Positions 12,626 to 23,933 of a stretch of 64,000 nucleotides of DNA are shown piece by piece. How positions within the stretch are numbered: position 1 is the stretch's first letter; each line of letters begins with the position of its first letter. The position numbers were made by a program, and so were the translations under genes. The notes below the pieces were generated by a model, which had not been told where the DNA came from, ran no database searches, and was given only the letters and a program-made list of their open reading frames with translations. The DNA comes from Planoprotostelium fungivorum (Eukaryota > Evosea > Variosea > Cavosteliida > Cavosteliaceae): contig MDYQ01000520.1 of the NCBI GenBank assembly GCA_003024175.1, positions 51,215 to 115,214 of the forward strand, in the 5' to 3' direction.

Positions 12626-13017
12626 AGCGACCTCTGAGAAAGATCACCGTGCACGACAACTTTGAGATTTTTCCTCTGAGATTCAACGATTTCCACCTCG
12701 TAGACAGATTCCACCCCGGACTCAGATCACTAGATAAGTTAGAAGAAATCAACGGAGCACCGACATCCTCTATCTCTCACTTGCCTCGCTCTCTTCGACG
12801 CGCCTATTTGAATCACTACGGACCACAAGTGAAGTGTCCTCCCTGCACCAGCCTACGGCCTTCACCAGCTAGAGGAGATGGTTTTGGAAGTGAAGGGGCC
12901 GCACGAAATGTGGTGGATGCAACCGAAGCTGGGCTGTCGGGGCTCTATCCAAAGTTGCATCGCACGGCATTGCAAGATGACGATTTCGTCGTCAACTTTA
13001 TCCAGACGAAGATTTGA
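12626..13017 (+). CDS. LRR/FNIP-like fragment, gene or gene relic
   Basis: An exon-like frame begins after the acceptor ACAAACAG at about 12627. It reads RPLRKITVHDNFEIFPLRFN and then ISHLPRSLRRAYLNHYGP. The LPRSLRRAYLN element resembles the LPxSLxxLxL pattern of Dictyostelium-type FNIP/LRR proteins. After about 12830 two frames compete. One stops at 13017. The other, entered through an acceptor near 12868, reads LEEMVLEVKGPHEMWW and runs on toward 13.37 kb. No start codon upstream is convincing. I therefore treat it as a short or decayed repeat protein of unknown function. It shares no sequence with the F-box gene before it. Confidence 0.35.
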
Positions 13018-13438
13018 TGGATCTGTTTTGCGGTATCGAACGCTTGTATGTGTGGTTACAAAGTCACCGAGGGAAGAGAGGAGGAGATATCTCACACTCG
13101 TGTTCTTGACAAGAGACGATCGATTTGAAATTAGATCATCAACATGGAATCGCCTCAATCCCGTAACAAAGACTACCACAGGGCATGATGCTGCAGTCGT
13201 GCGTGCTGCATCACGTGGTTTGGTCGTACCGATGAGAACACATCCATCGAAGCACACAGAAGGAGAAGGTCCTTCTCCTTCACGCTGTATCGTCAGCATG
13301 ACCATTTCAATACCACCATTGATTGAAGAAACTTCAATTCGCATTCTCTTTCCTTTTCCGAGAAACACGTGACGGCCACCCTGGGCAACCTGGAATCTTT
13401 TCGGAAGGCACATCATCGCATCGATCTGTCCGTAGACG
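13018..13438. other. presumed promoter region of exportin-T; no firm gene
   Basis: No exon with family similarity was found. Open frames exist on both strands (+ to 13372; - from 13647 to 12862), but neither resembles a known protein. The minus frame runs through the first exons of exportin-T. Confidence 0.4.
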
Positions 13439-16400
13439 ATGGACGAGTTCGAGTCGGCCGTGTTGGTCAGCTTCAACCCAACGGCAGATGGTGAGCATTC
13501 GAATGATTGGAATGGTGGGGTTGGTAATCTGATATCATTGTTCGCAGCGGTCCTCAGACAGAAAGCTAGTGAATATTGTGAGGCGGTGAAAGTGAACCCT
13601 GAAGGGTGGAAGTTTTGCCTGGAAAAGTTTCTCAATACGAAGACCATAGAAGTCAGATTCTTCTGTCTAGTGGTCGTTCAAGACACGATTCAATATAGGT
13701 GCTTACATATTCTCCTACCCTCGACGAATGATTGATCACATGTTTTTTATCTCACGAGGTGTCAAATGACCTGACCATACGTTGTCAGACATGATAGTCT
13801 TCCACCAGTAGACCAAGCCAATCTTCGAACAGCACTCTTACGATACATCGCAGAACACTTACCCAATGCTCAAGCAACAGAGGTATGTCTCGACATCATC
13901 TTCCACCTCCACGAGATGTTGACTCGGCAACTAGACACCTCTTAAGAACAAATTCGCTCAGATCGTCGCCCTCTTATTCAAGATGGAGTACCCTCACAAT
14001 TGGCCAAGTTTCTTCAGTGACATCTTAAGTCTGCTCTCAGTCGGTACGTTTCATCTCAGACCATCTTTTCGTGTTCTCTATCAGATCATTCGATGCAATG
14101 ATCAACCACAACTCTACATCGACGACATCAACACGCAGACTGATCGCATCACGAAGGGACCAGCTCTGTCGATATTTTCCTGCGGATCATGAGTAACATC
14201 GACGATGAGATCATCAACCAAGACATGTTGAGGAACACACAAGAAGTGGCACGCAGCACGGAGATCGTGAGTCACCTTATTCTCATTTTATTCTGATCGA
14301 CGAAAAAGAAAGATTACATGAGAGAGAAATCAATTGTAGACGTCGTCTCTGCTTGGTATCAGATCCTGGAGATGTACAAGGTGAATCACATTCAATACCA
14401 TTTTATTTCATTTTAATCTTTCCAAGACATCGGATGTACACATATGCAAGAGCTGCCTAGATAACATCCGTCGCTACATCAGTGAGGTTTCCCGCCATCT
14501 TTTTCTGAGAATCTTCAGGTTGGATCGACATCGGTCTCATCGCCAACGACCGCTTCTTCCCTCTCTTCTTCTCGTTTCTTAACGTGGAAGATTTGCGCGA
14601 GTATTCCGCCAGTTGTCTGTACGAATTGGTGTACAAGGGAATGCCTGACCCAGTCAACAAGTTGTCACTCGTGGCTCAGTTGAAGCTGACGAGCGTATTC
14701 AATGGATTGTCCATGGTGAGTCGATCATGATCACGAGATCGAACGATGTGATGTGACGATCACATGTGATGTCTTGTCTCGATTGAATCGGATGATAAGA
14801 CATACGAGATGATCATCTCATGCATCATAACCAACGCGACGTCGATGAATGAAAAGAAAAATAATATCTTCTAGACAATGAAGAAATCTAACTTGAAGAC
14901 AGAATGATGATCCAGATTTTTTAGAGGGAGTGGGAAAAGTCATCAACATCACCGGTTTAGAGATCATATCTGCCACGAAAGAGGTAAGTTCCTCTCTTTC
15001 AAATTTATTTTAAAATTTATTTTGCAGCTCGTGGCTCAGAACAACACGAACGCGGAAGTGATGAACTCTGCGAAGCACATGTTAGAAGAAGAATTCATGA
15101 TGTCTTTACGCTTCATGGACAACGATGATGACAACGTGTCACAAAGCGTCTACCCTTTCATCAACGGTTACCTCTCTTCGGTGAATTTTCTCGGAAAATT
15201 CTCGGAAATCACCACAGCTGACGTTTCGCGGCAGCTGAAATCTGCGAACGTGACTCCGCAGGTCATAGAACAACTGCAGGCCCTTCTTCCTATTATCCGA
15301 AAGAAATTGACATACGAGAACGACTGGGAGGACAAGAAGGACGAAGAAGAAGAAAAGTTTTTCAACGACCTGAGAAAGGTAAATCGATTTTATTCGATTT
15401 TATTGTTTTCTGATCCATTTCTCGTCTGTGCGTGGTAGGATGACTGATCTATCCATAGGATCTCGTTGCACTCTTGAAGCTGATCATGACCTTGTCTCCA
15501 CAATTGGTCGCACAGTTCACCCTCTCCACGCTGCAGACTGTCATCACCAATCTAAACAGTGCTACATTCCCCACCGTCGAAGTCTCAGTCTACATGCTTC
15601 TCGCTATATCTGAGGGCCCAGCCAGCAGCATCAAATCGTTGGAATCCTTCTTCGGTGAAGCTCTCGTATTGATCGCCAACAGTAGTATCCTTTCTAGAGA
15701 AAAAGCGCGCGAAAATTTTTCCTTGATTTTTCTCGGATATTTCGATGTACCCACACAGGATGGTGACTCTCACTTACTTCGACACCATCACCAAGTACAT
15801 CCGCTATTTGCCCGACAATCCGGACGTTCTCAAGAACGTTCTCGTCTCTTTCTTCGACGGAAGGTGATATCATCCTACGTAATTACGTCTCAAGTTGCGT
15901 ACAGGGGTATACGTAATACGTGTGAGACGATCAGGAGTCGCGTGTGCTATCTCTTCAGCCGAATGATTCGATCACACATGACACAGATCCAACCCTTCTT
16001 ACCTTCTATATTGGCCGCCGTCGAGGTATGCGTTCTCGTCCGATATCTTCTTTTCTTCGCGAGATGTTTCTGTCCATCTACAACGAGCCAATCTGATTCG
16101 TGCCAGCCCTTCTTGTCGCCGCAGCAGAACGGAAGCATCACGAATGAAGATCAGATCTCCATCTTTGAAGCTCTGGGTGGACTCATCGGTGGCTTACCCA
16201 GGGGTCAGCAGTCTCAATACATTGAGCCCATCATGTCCCCCCTGATCAATCAGCTGGACGGTATCGTGGTGAGTTTTCCTCCGAATTTCGGTTCGAGTAG
16301 ATTTCAAATTTTGAATCTCGAATTCAGGCGGGAAAAGCGTGGGACAACGAGACTCCCGACAAACCGATCTACACGACCACCATCATCCAGATTTTATCTT

Positions 16401-17792
16401 TGGCGGGAACGATCAGCAAGGGTGAATTTGAAATTCAAATTGGGCGGGAAAATAACGACCGCAGGTTTCGCCAACCCAGCCGGTAGAGAAGAGAGCAGCG
16501 TGTGGTTCAGAAAGATCTTGGAGACTTCTCTCATGCTACCTTCTCTCTTACCTGATCACGAAGAAATGCGACTCAAAGTTTTATTCTACATGCACCGGTG
16601 AGTTTCATTATGATGAAACCCAATCAAATTTCCCGCCGATTCTCCACGAATTCTCCATCTTTTTCCCGCCAAATTTCTCACACATCTGTAACAGAATGAT
16701 CGAGTGCCTGGGAGAGGGTGTACTGCAGTACGTTCTCTTATTGATCGAGAGGAGCTTGCCCAATTGCACACAGAAGGCCTTCTACGAGTTTGTCAGGCTG
16801 TTGAACCAATTGTCATCACGTTTTAAAGAGACGATGGTGCCCGTGGTGGACGCACTCCTGCCTCAATTGACGCAACAATTTTTCTCTTACATGGAACAAG
16901 TTCCAAAGATAGTGACCAATCCCCCCACAGAAGGGTGAGACCTCATTTTTATTTCAATTTATTTTTTTGATTTGCAGAATGAAGGAAAAAGATGAAGAAT
17001 ATCTTTTCTTCAAAAAGGATTGAATCGAATAGGGAGAGGACTGTGAGCGAATTTGAGAGGGACATATTTGAAGTGAGAAAACAATATTATTCTTTTGTTG
17101 GAATATTATTGAACAATGGAATGTGTGGTGTCTTCCGCTCCGCAGGTGAATTTATTTCATTTTATTTCGATCTGCTAACAATTCGTTCAGCGAACGTGGG
17201 TTATCTGAACAGCGTTCTACAATGCGTCCTACAAGGCTGTCGCGAGTACAGAGACATCCAGGTGATTTCTCGCCTTTTCCTCTCGTTCAAATTTTGAATG
17301 TGAACAGTCGTGCAAGTCTTGCATCATCATCATGCGAAAATTCGCGGAGAATTGGATCGGAAACGTCCCCGGCTTCAATCAGTTTCTATACGAGGAATAT
17401 GTACCTCTCATCATAGGAGAACCTCTGGGGCCTAATTTTGATCTGAACGATGCCGGTGTATCTCTGGTCAGTTCGATTTTACATCTCTTTCATCTCATCC
17501 AATCGATTCCTTCTTCGTACATTTGAATGACGAAATGGAAAAAAAGTCAGGAGATCTCTCATCTGATGACGAACAGGTGATCACGGAGATGGCAACGTCA
17601 CAGAAGACTCTATTGACTCGTTGTGGAGCCGAATTTGCCAACTACCTCAACAGCATCTACCTCCCGTCCATCGGATGCACACCTGATGTGTCCAGGGAGT
17701 ATGTGATGAGACTGGAAGGCAGTCAGCCGAAAGAGTTCCGCACTGCCTTCTATACCTTCTTGCAGTCATGGAAGAAAATAAAGAAGAGATGA
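13439..17792 (+). CDS. xpot: exportin-T (tRNA nuclear export receptor)
   Basis: An importin-beta-family karyopherin that carries mature tRNAs out of the nucleus with Ran-GTP. The start MDEFESAVLVSFNPTADG matches the MDEQALLGLNPNAD-type N-terminus. The next exon, LRQKASEYCEAVKVNPEGWK, continues the first HEAT repeat. The Xpo1-type segment FAQIVALLFKMEYPHNWPSF and the SWYQILEMY helix lie near 13.95-14.4 kb. HEAT repeats continue through EHLVAQNNTNAEV..., ISIFEALGGLIGGLPRGQQ and MIECLGEGVLQYVLLLIER. The last exon ends GSQPKEFRTAFYTFLQSWKK, typical of the family, with TGA at 17790-17792. There are roughly 18 introns, many with the T-rich motif described under findings. The window also holds three tRNA genes, but that proximity is probably coincidence. 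Confidence 0.93.
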
Positions 17793-18080
17793 TGAATTTT
17801 TGTGGGTGCGCTACAACACAGCACATGAAATTCGAGTCGTGTACGGAAACAAGATTTAGTTTCCACGTGTCTCGAATTATTGTCCACGAACACCAAAATA
17901 CCCATCACGCCAATTAACCTGGTTCCTACCGTGGATTTTATGATCGAATGTGGTCCACAATATAAAATAACGACCCAGTGAAGATAACTATGGTCTACAT
18001 TGCATTAAAGAACACGTTTCACGTGTCTGCGATAACTGAGAAGGAGAGGACATCAGAAGATAGAGGTTCATACAAGAAGC
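17793..18080. promoter_or_regulatory. 3' spacer plus 5' flank of Hsp70 copy 1
   Basis: The last 60-65 bases before the ATG (CACGTGTCT...GATAACTGAGAAGGAGAGGACA) are closely matched upstream of copy 2 (CACGTGTCTAAGATAACGGGAAGGAGAGGACA, about 36682). The duplication therefore included the proximal promoter and 5' UTR. The shared CACGTG is an E-box/G-box core. I saw no perfect ER-stress element (CCAAT-N9-CCACG). Confidence 0.5.
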
Positions 18081-20033
18081 ATGCGGTCCGGCACAATCAC
18101 ATATACTTTGGCAGTAGTCGCAATCCTCAGCATCCTCTTGCCCACGGGAGGTGCTCTTGAAGACGACCGAGTTGAATGGCCAGTCATCGGCATCGACCTT
18201 GGTACTGCCTATTCGTGTGTTAGTGTAGCCAAGGATGGACAAGTGGAAATCTTGGAGAATGATCTGGGTGATCGGTGAGCTTTGATCTCACCTCACCTCA
18301 CCACGATCACAATTGACCAAGACCTGCAGCTTGACACCTTCTTATGTGGCATTCACTGACACAGAGACACTCATCGGAGAGGCAGCCAAGAGCCAGGCCG
18401 TTGTCAACCCAGAGAACACAGTCTTTGACGTCAAGCGTCTGATGGGAAGAAAGTACAATGACCCAGAGGTGCAGAGAGACAAGAAGCTGTACCCCTTTGA
18501 GATCATCGAGAAGGACAGCAAGCCTTACATCCGTGTCACTGTGAATGGAGAGAAGAAGAGCTTCAGCCCAGAGGAGATCAAGGCCATGATACTGAGTGAG
18601 CGTATAGTTGTACCTCTCTCGTTTCACTGACACATCTTCTCACAGCCAAGATGAAGGAGACTGCCGAGGCCAAGATCGGCAAGCCCGTAAAGAACGCCAT
18701 ACTCACCTGCCCTACCTACTTCAACGACGCTCAACGTCAAGCTACCAAGGAAGCCGGTATCCTTGCTGGTCTGGACGTACAGCGGATCATCAACGAGCCC
18801 ACGGCCGCTGCCCTGGCTTACGGTCTGGACAAGAAGGGAGAGAAGAACGTCCTTGTCTTCGATCTAGGAGGTGCCTTCGATGTGTCTGTCCTCACTATCG
18901 AAGATGGGATCTTCGAGTTGCTTTCTACCAACGGAGACCCCCAATTGAGAGGAGAATACTTCGATCGAAGAGTCATCGAGCACATCCTCGAGGTGTTCAA
19001 GGAGAAGACAGGAAAGGATGCCTCCAGCAACAGAAAGGCCATCCAGAAGCTGAGACGAGAGATCGAGAAGGCCAACAGACAGCTGATCTCCCAGCACCAA
19101 GTCACCATCAAGATCGAGTCCTTCCACGACGGTCTTGACCTCACCGAGACTCTCACCCGAGTCGAGTTCGAGCAGCTCAACTCTGATCTCTTCGACAAGA
19201 TCCTCAAGCCCGTTCAGCACGCACTCGACGACGCGAAGAAGAGGAGGGATGAGATCGACGAGATTGTTCTCGTTGGAGGATCCACCCGTATGCCCAAGGT
19301 CCAGCAGCTTCTCAAGGAGTTCTTCAACGGAAAGGAACTCAACAAGGGCATCGACCCTGATGAGGCTGTAGCCCACGGAGCTGCCATTCAAGGATGGGTT
19401 CTCTCTCAACAGGATCCTTTCATTATCGTTTGTGATTCCGCCCACTTCACTCTGGGTATCGAGACCGCCGGTGGAGTGATGACTCCCATCATCCACAGGT
19501 ACACCCTCGTCCCCACAAAGAAGTCCCTAGTCTTCTCCACCTACCAGGACAACCAAGACACAGTCTCGATTAAGGTATTCGAGGGAGAGAGATCGATGAC
19601 AAAGGACAACCATTTTCTCGGAAAGTTGGAGCTCACTGGCATCCCCCCCGCTCCACGAGGAGTGCCTCAGATCGAGGTGTCCCTCTCCCAGGACTTTGAT
19701 GGTGACCTCGTTGTGTCCGTTGAGGACAAAGGGACCGGTAATAAGAATGCCATCACCATCATGATCGATGCAAGATATACCAGCGAGGAGATTGAGAGAC
19801 TCATCCGGGGAGCCGAGATCGCGGCAGAAGAGGACAAGTTGGTCAAGGAGAGAGTGGAGGCCGTGAACGAACTCGAGAACTACGAAGATGTGAAGAACGC
19901 TTTTTCCGTGGTCGTGAAGGAGACCCTGTCGTGGTCAGACGAGAATCGTTCGGTGGCTACCAAGAAAGACGTCGACGAGCTACAGAAGGGCCGCAAAAAC
20001 ATCCAATCCGTCAACTGTGTGTCAACCCGGTGA
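18081..20033 (+). CDS. divergent BiP/GRP78-type Hsp70, copy 1
   Basis: An ER-type Hsp70 paralogue of about 615 residues. Exons are 18081-18274, 18330-18595 and 18646-20033. It has a hydrophobic signal sequence ([20 protein letters not shown]), an N-terminal ATPase domain, a linker and a peptide-binding domain ([35 protein letters not shown]). Compared with canonical BiP, the phosphate-1 loop DLGTTYS reads DLGTAYS. The phosphate-2 loop DLGGGTFD reads DLGGAFD, one residue shorter and without the conserved Thr. GGEDFD reads RGEYFD. The Lys of the VKRLMGR loop and the Glu of [12 protein letters not shown] remain. In the substrate domain the usual DANGIL strand reads DFDGDL. The C-terminus ends NCVSTR with no KDEL/HDEL-type signal. 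A normal ATPase cycle is doubtful. It may be a specialised or non-catalytic paralogue, or an early decaying copy. Confidence 0.9.
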
Positions 20034-20255
20034 TAAGCCATCAGAAGGTGGTGATGGGATCGAGCAACTAGACCACGATGAGTGATAGATGAATAGAATC
20101 TTAACTGTGCTGTGTTTGTCGATCTTGTGAGATTGATTCAGCTTGTAGCATAGATGATCGCTATGCAGTTAGGTCAAGCCATATTGGAAGGCAGTGTGTA
20201 CCCTTGTTAATGAAAGAAGGAGCGATTGTTCAATGAAATCGATCTCTGCTCGAGT
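20034..20255. other. convergent 3' spacer
   Basis: Short 3' UTR region between Hsp70 copy 1 (+) and the F-box/ankyrin-like gene B (-). No gene was seen in it. Confidence 0.5.
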
Positions 20256-22193
20256 TTATTCTCTAGTCTTCTTATTCGATAAGAAGCCAAAGACCCTCTG
20301 AACGAGAGAACGAGAGTGAAACCCGTTCTTCCACACATCTTTCAACATCTTAGAAGTCAACTCTTCTGTGGGTCGATCGAACAAGGTTCTGACTTCTCCT
20401 TCGCTGACCTTCCACTTTTTCATCATCATCCACTCGTACACGGGCACGTTGAAGTTTTCGATCTTTTTAAAACAGACATCAACCATCCAATCGTGGCCTT
20501 CCTCCAGATCTCTCATCGCGATGAGACCACCTGTCGTCATGATGAACATGTGTTCATCGATCATGACGCGCTCACGTTCGAACAGCCATTCCATCATGTC
20601 TCTTGAACCGAAAGAAAAGCCGAGTTGAATGCTATCAGAAGTGAAAGGATATCCTCTGTCTAACGCCCACGTCATCACTTGTATCTGATCGAATAGAACG
20701 GTCTGCTCACACCTATCTCATCAGAACATCTGAAGAGTGAAGGAGGTGTCTCACAGTCTATCGTTGTGGATGCCTCTATCGTGAAGCCACTGAACGAGCT
20801 CGAATTTCCTCTCGAACAAGTGATGGAGCGATTGGGAGAGTACATCGTTCGGCAGACGACCGTTATCATAGAGCCAATTCAACACCTGGAGCGATCGTCA
20901 GTGTGAAGACGGTGAGTAGACGTCCACTCACTTCTATTGATCCAGCCTCCAGTGTGGTCCATTCGATGTTCTTGTTGGGGCAATCATTTTGGATGCAATA
21001 TTGTACCATCTGATGTGGAGTGAGATGGTGACAGTTTTACGTTGGGCTGACCTGCAAGTTACCACTCTGACAGGCAGCTTGGAAGCTGAAACGCCACGGA
21101 AAATCACGCTGGATGATGATCAGATGACATGATAATTTTCATCGTGTGATGATGATCGATCTCGTCACGATCGAGCATGACCGTGAAACGGCCTTCTATG
21201 GATTCTTCTTTACCTTTCGGGCCCATTGCATGACTTTGACATCACCGGAGAGTGCAGCGAACTCACACAAATCGGAATGGTTCACGGGATGTGTGATTCC
21301 ACCCTCTTCCTGATCATCATCAGCCACATCGTCACCATCGTGCACCTCTCGCTCACCAACCAATCCAAGAGATCGATTCGATTGTGTAACAGCGAGAATT
21401 TATACCTACACACGGAGCGTCATCTCACGTTCACATGATCGAGAGAGAATAGATCTCACATGCAATCGGCGAAGAACTGCGGATCATCTTGTCGTTGATG
21501 TTTCACCCACGAGATGATGTCTCTCCTTCCTCTTTGGACGGCACCTTCTAAGACATCTCTCCACACGATGTTCGGATGGACGACATTCTTCAGCGAGAAC
21601 AACTTCTTGATGATGTCCAAATGACCTCCTCGCGATATACATTGCAGAAATTCGTACTTTCTCCATTCCATCACATCTGGTCTCGTCCATCAGATCCAAG
21701 TTCCCCACGGTGAAAAGAGGTCATCACCTCTTTCATTGTCCCAAAGATCGTGTGGTACCCTCTGGAGGCATGCATCTATGACTCTCTGGGATGATGGAGA
21801 ATCACAAGCGTTGGACAAGATGTAAAGACTATTCCATCCAGTGAACGGTCGTCTCCCCTTGACATCGAGGTGGAGCATGAGTCTGTGATAATGAGAGTAA
21901 CCCGTGTCGTCCCATCCCAACAGCTCGATCACTTCCAGCTGATCGGTACGTGCGGCTTCCTTCACTTCGGCTTGTGTTGGTGATCGAATGGTGTCCATCC
22001 ACCATCGTACGATGTCTACGTTGTGAACAGGTAGGAGCATCTGTCCCCATTTTTCGTGCGAATGCCTCTCGTCGATGGCTGATCGAGCAATTTGTAGAAG
22101 GTGTTGTGATGTGAAGCAAGGTGAGCACAGATCAGATGTAGGGAGATATCGTGTGATTTCAATCCACAAGTCGGTAAAGAGTCCATCTATCAT
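20256..22193 (-). CDS. F-box/ankyrin-like family protein, copy B
   Basis: Paralogue of the gene at 10.45-12.38 kb, on the opposite strand. The N-terminus MIDGLFTDLWIEITRYLPTS is F-box-like. It is followed by LLPVHNVDIVRWWMDTIRSP and AARTDQLEVIELLGWDDTGY, aligning directly with LLPIYNVEIAQWWMDNIRSP and AARTDRLEVINLIGWSEREY of copy A. Middle exons carry FLQCISRGGHLDIIKKLF and LEGAVQRGRRDIISWVKHQ. Several short exons follow between 20.7 and 21.4 kb. The last exon has FNVPVYEWMMMKKWKVSEGE, and the stop is at 20256-20258. Exon order matches copy A, so the two are ancient duplicates rather than a recent copy. Function is unknown beyond the likely F-box and ankyrin-type helices. Internal splice sites at 20.7-21.45 kb are tentative. 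Confidence 0.7.
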
Positions 22194-22437
22194 GAAATGT
22201 GTTTGTCGTGATTGAAATGACGAGGATTTTATTTCCCGTGGCCATTCACACAGACATCATCAGCTCATGTCGTCCTCCTATTGCTGCTACGAAGCACACC
22301 ACAGGGCATGGATTTTACTGTGCTTTGCGATTGCTGTCTCTCTGTCACCGCACATGTTACTGCCAAAAACATTTCCTTCAACTGTCGCAATGTGACGAGA
22401 AGCAGTCGAAGAGAATCAAACTAACAGCAATACCGAC

Positions 22438-23499
22438 ATGGCCAACCTACTCCCAGCTGATGTGAGCTTGTACTTTGTAACATACCTATTGACACGATCA
22501 TAGATCTGGCGTTACATCATGCTGTCAGGGCTAAGTACTGCGGACATCATATGTATGGGAAGAGTCTGTCGACTACTTCATTCCGTATCGTTAAGTCCTC
22601 ATTTGTGGAGAATGCGATGGGTTCTAACATTTGGCAATGTCAAGCCAGATTCAACTCCCTCGTCTCCGTCTGAGGTGAGTCATACCAACACTGCACGATC
22701 TCACGGAATGCAGTCTCCCAAATTGGACAACGAGTACGATCTCGATGACCTCCTCAAGTCGTTTGACGAGGAGGAATCTCTACAGTCTGAGACCCATCAC
22801 TGGCGTCATTACTATCTGCAACGAATGGATGCATTCTACAAAAGATACATGGATCATCTCAAACAAGAAAGCCCATCACCCATAAGAGGGAGCGAATCGA
22901 GTTGGATTTGGGCGGGAACAAACGACAACCTCATCAGACCCGGCCAGATCAACATCATTCGCGGCCAGGTGACAATTGATCCACATCATTCATCATACAA
23001 ATTATTCACTCGGACAGATCTGGGTGAAAACAACGATCGATACACCGACGAGAAACATCCTCCTGAGATTACTCATGTTCCACGGTCCCTACAATCCCAC
23101 GAGGGACAAGAAGGTACCACCGTCTGTGATGCCATGTCTGAAGACTTCCCAGGTCTTTTTCGATATCAAGATTCCACACTCCTCTATGGCGTGGCCAAAA
23201 GAATGTGAAGGATTGGTGAGAGAGAAAGAAAAGATGAGTGAAGAGCTGAGCGTCACCACAGTTTTGGAACACCATACCGGCTGGGAAGCTGTGGAAGGTA
23301 CCGTTCCGCTACGAGATGAAAGCGATGGATATACCGGATACGACCGTTGGTATCGATTGTGAGTGCACCACGGAAGGTTTCATCGCGATCATCATCATGA
23401 TAATCATGATCATCCCGATGGATGATGTTGATGATAGACAGATGGCAACTATTCAGAATGTTATCTGAGAGCCTCACTGGAGAGTATGGTGAGCTCTAG
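22438..23499 (+). CDS. F-box protein
   Basis: Exon 1 (MANLLPAD) is spliced at GTGAGC to IWRYIMLSGLSTADIICMGR and VCRLLHSVSLSPHLWRMRW. Together these form a good F-box of about 45 residues at the very N-terminus, the Skp1-binding module of SCF E3 ligases. The rest (acidic linker, then HHWRHYYLQRMDAFYKRYM, NILLRLLMFHGPYNPTRDKK and GYDRWYRLWQLFRMLSESL) has no domain I recognise and would be the substrate-binding part. An intron at about 22971-23018 was chosen because it joins the later frame with conserved-looking composition. The simplest stop is 23497-23499. A further intron starting at the GTGAGC near 23489 could extend the C-terminus to about 23611 or 23694. Upstream 22194-22437 is promoter and 5' UTR. 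Confidence 0.65.
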
Positions 23500-23699
23500 A
23501 TGAACGACTCATCGAATAACTGCTGTGAAGATCCCACTCGGTGCACCCAAGGTCTCTGCTTTTCCTATGAAAGTTCGCCAGATCGACGCACTACGCTTAC
23601 TCGAAGATGCTTAGACTTGATGACACCATCGATCGTGCGATCCAACCTGAAGGATAGGAGTCTCTTCACCTGCAAGACATCAGACGAGAGATAAAGCAT

Positions 23700-23933
23700 T
23701 CATTTCGATTGAGGCGATGAACGGACGATTCTAGGGTGTCATTTCGTCTTCTTCCGCCACGTCTCGACTGCACGCCGAAAAATGATGAATATCCACGCGA
23801 CTCAGAATCGAGTGTTGATTTCAGGAAGTCAGAAGCCTTCGTGAATCGATTCAATGACACTCGGTGAAATAGTAGTTGTAAAACAGCGACAAGTCCTCCA
23901 CCGCTTTTTCACGACACAAGGACAACAACGAGC
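23700..23933. other. spacer upstream of the BPI-like gene
   Basis: No supported exon. It is presumably the 3' UTR of the F-box gene and the promoter of the secreted BPI-like gene. The minus-strand frames across it have no family signal. Confidence 0.4.

Noticed and set aside
18864-19496. 210-codon minus frame (and the matching ones at 37482-37871 and 38083-38445)
   Set aside because: Antisense of the Hsp70 ATPase exon; it keeps no family signal and exists only because of codon bias in the sense strand.
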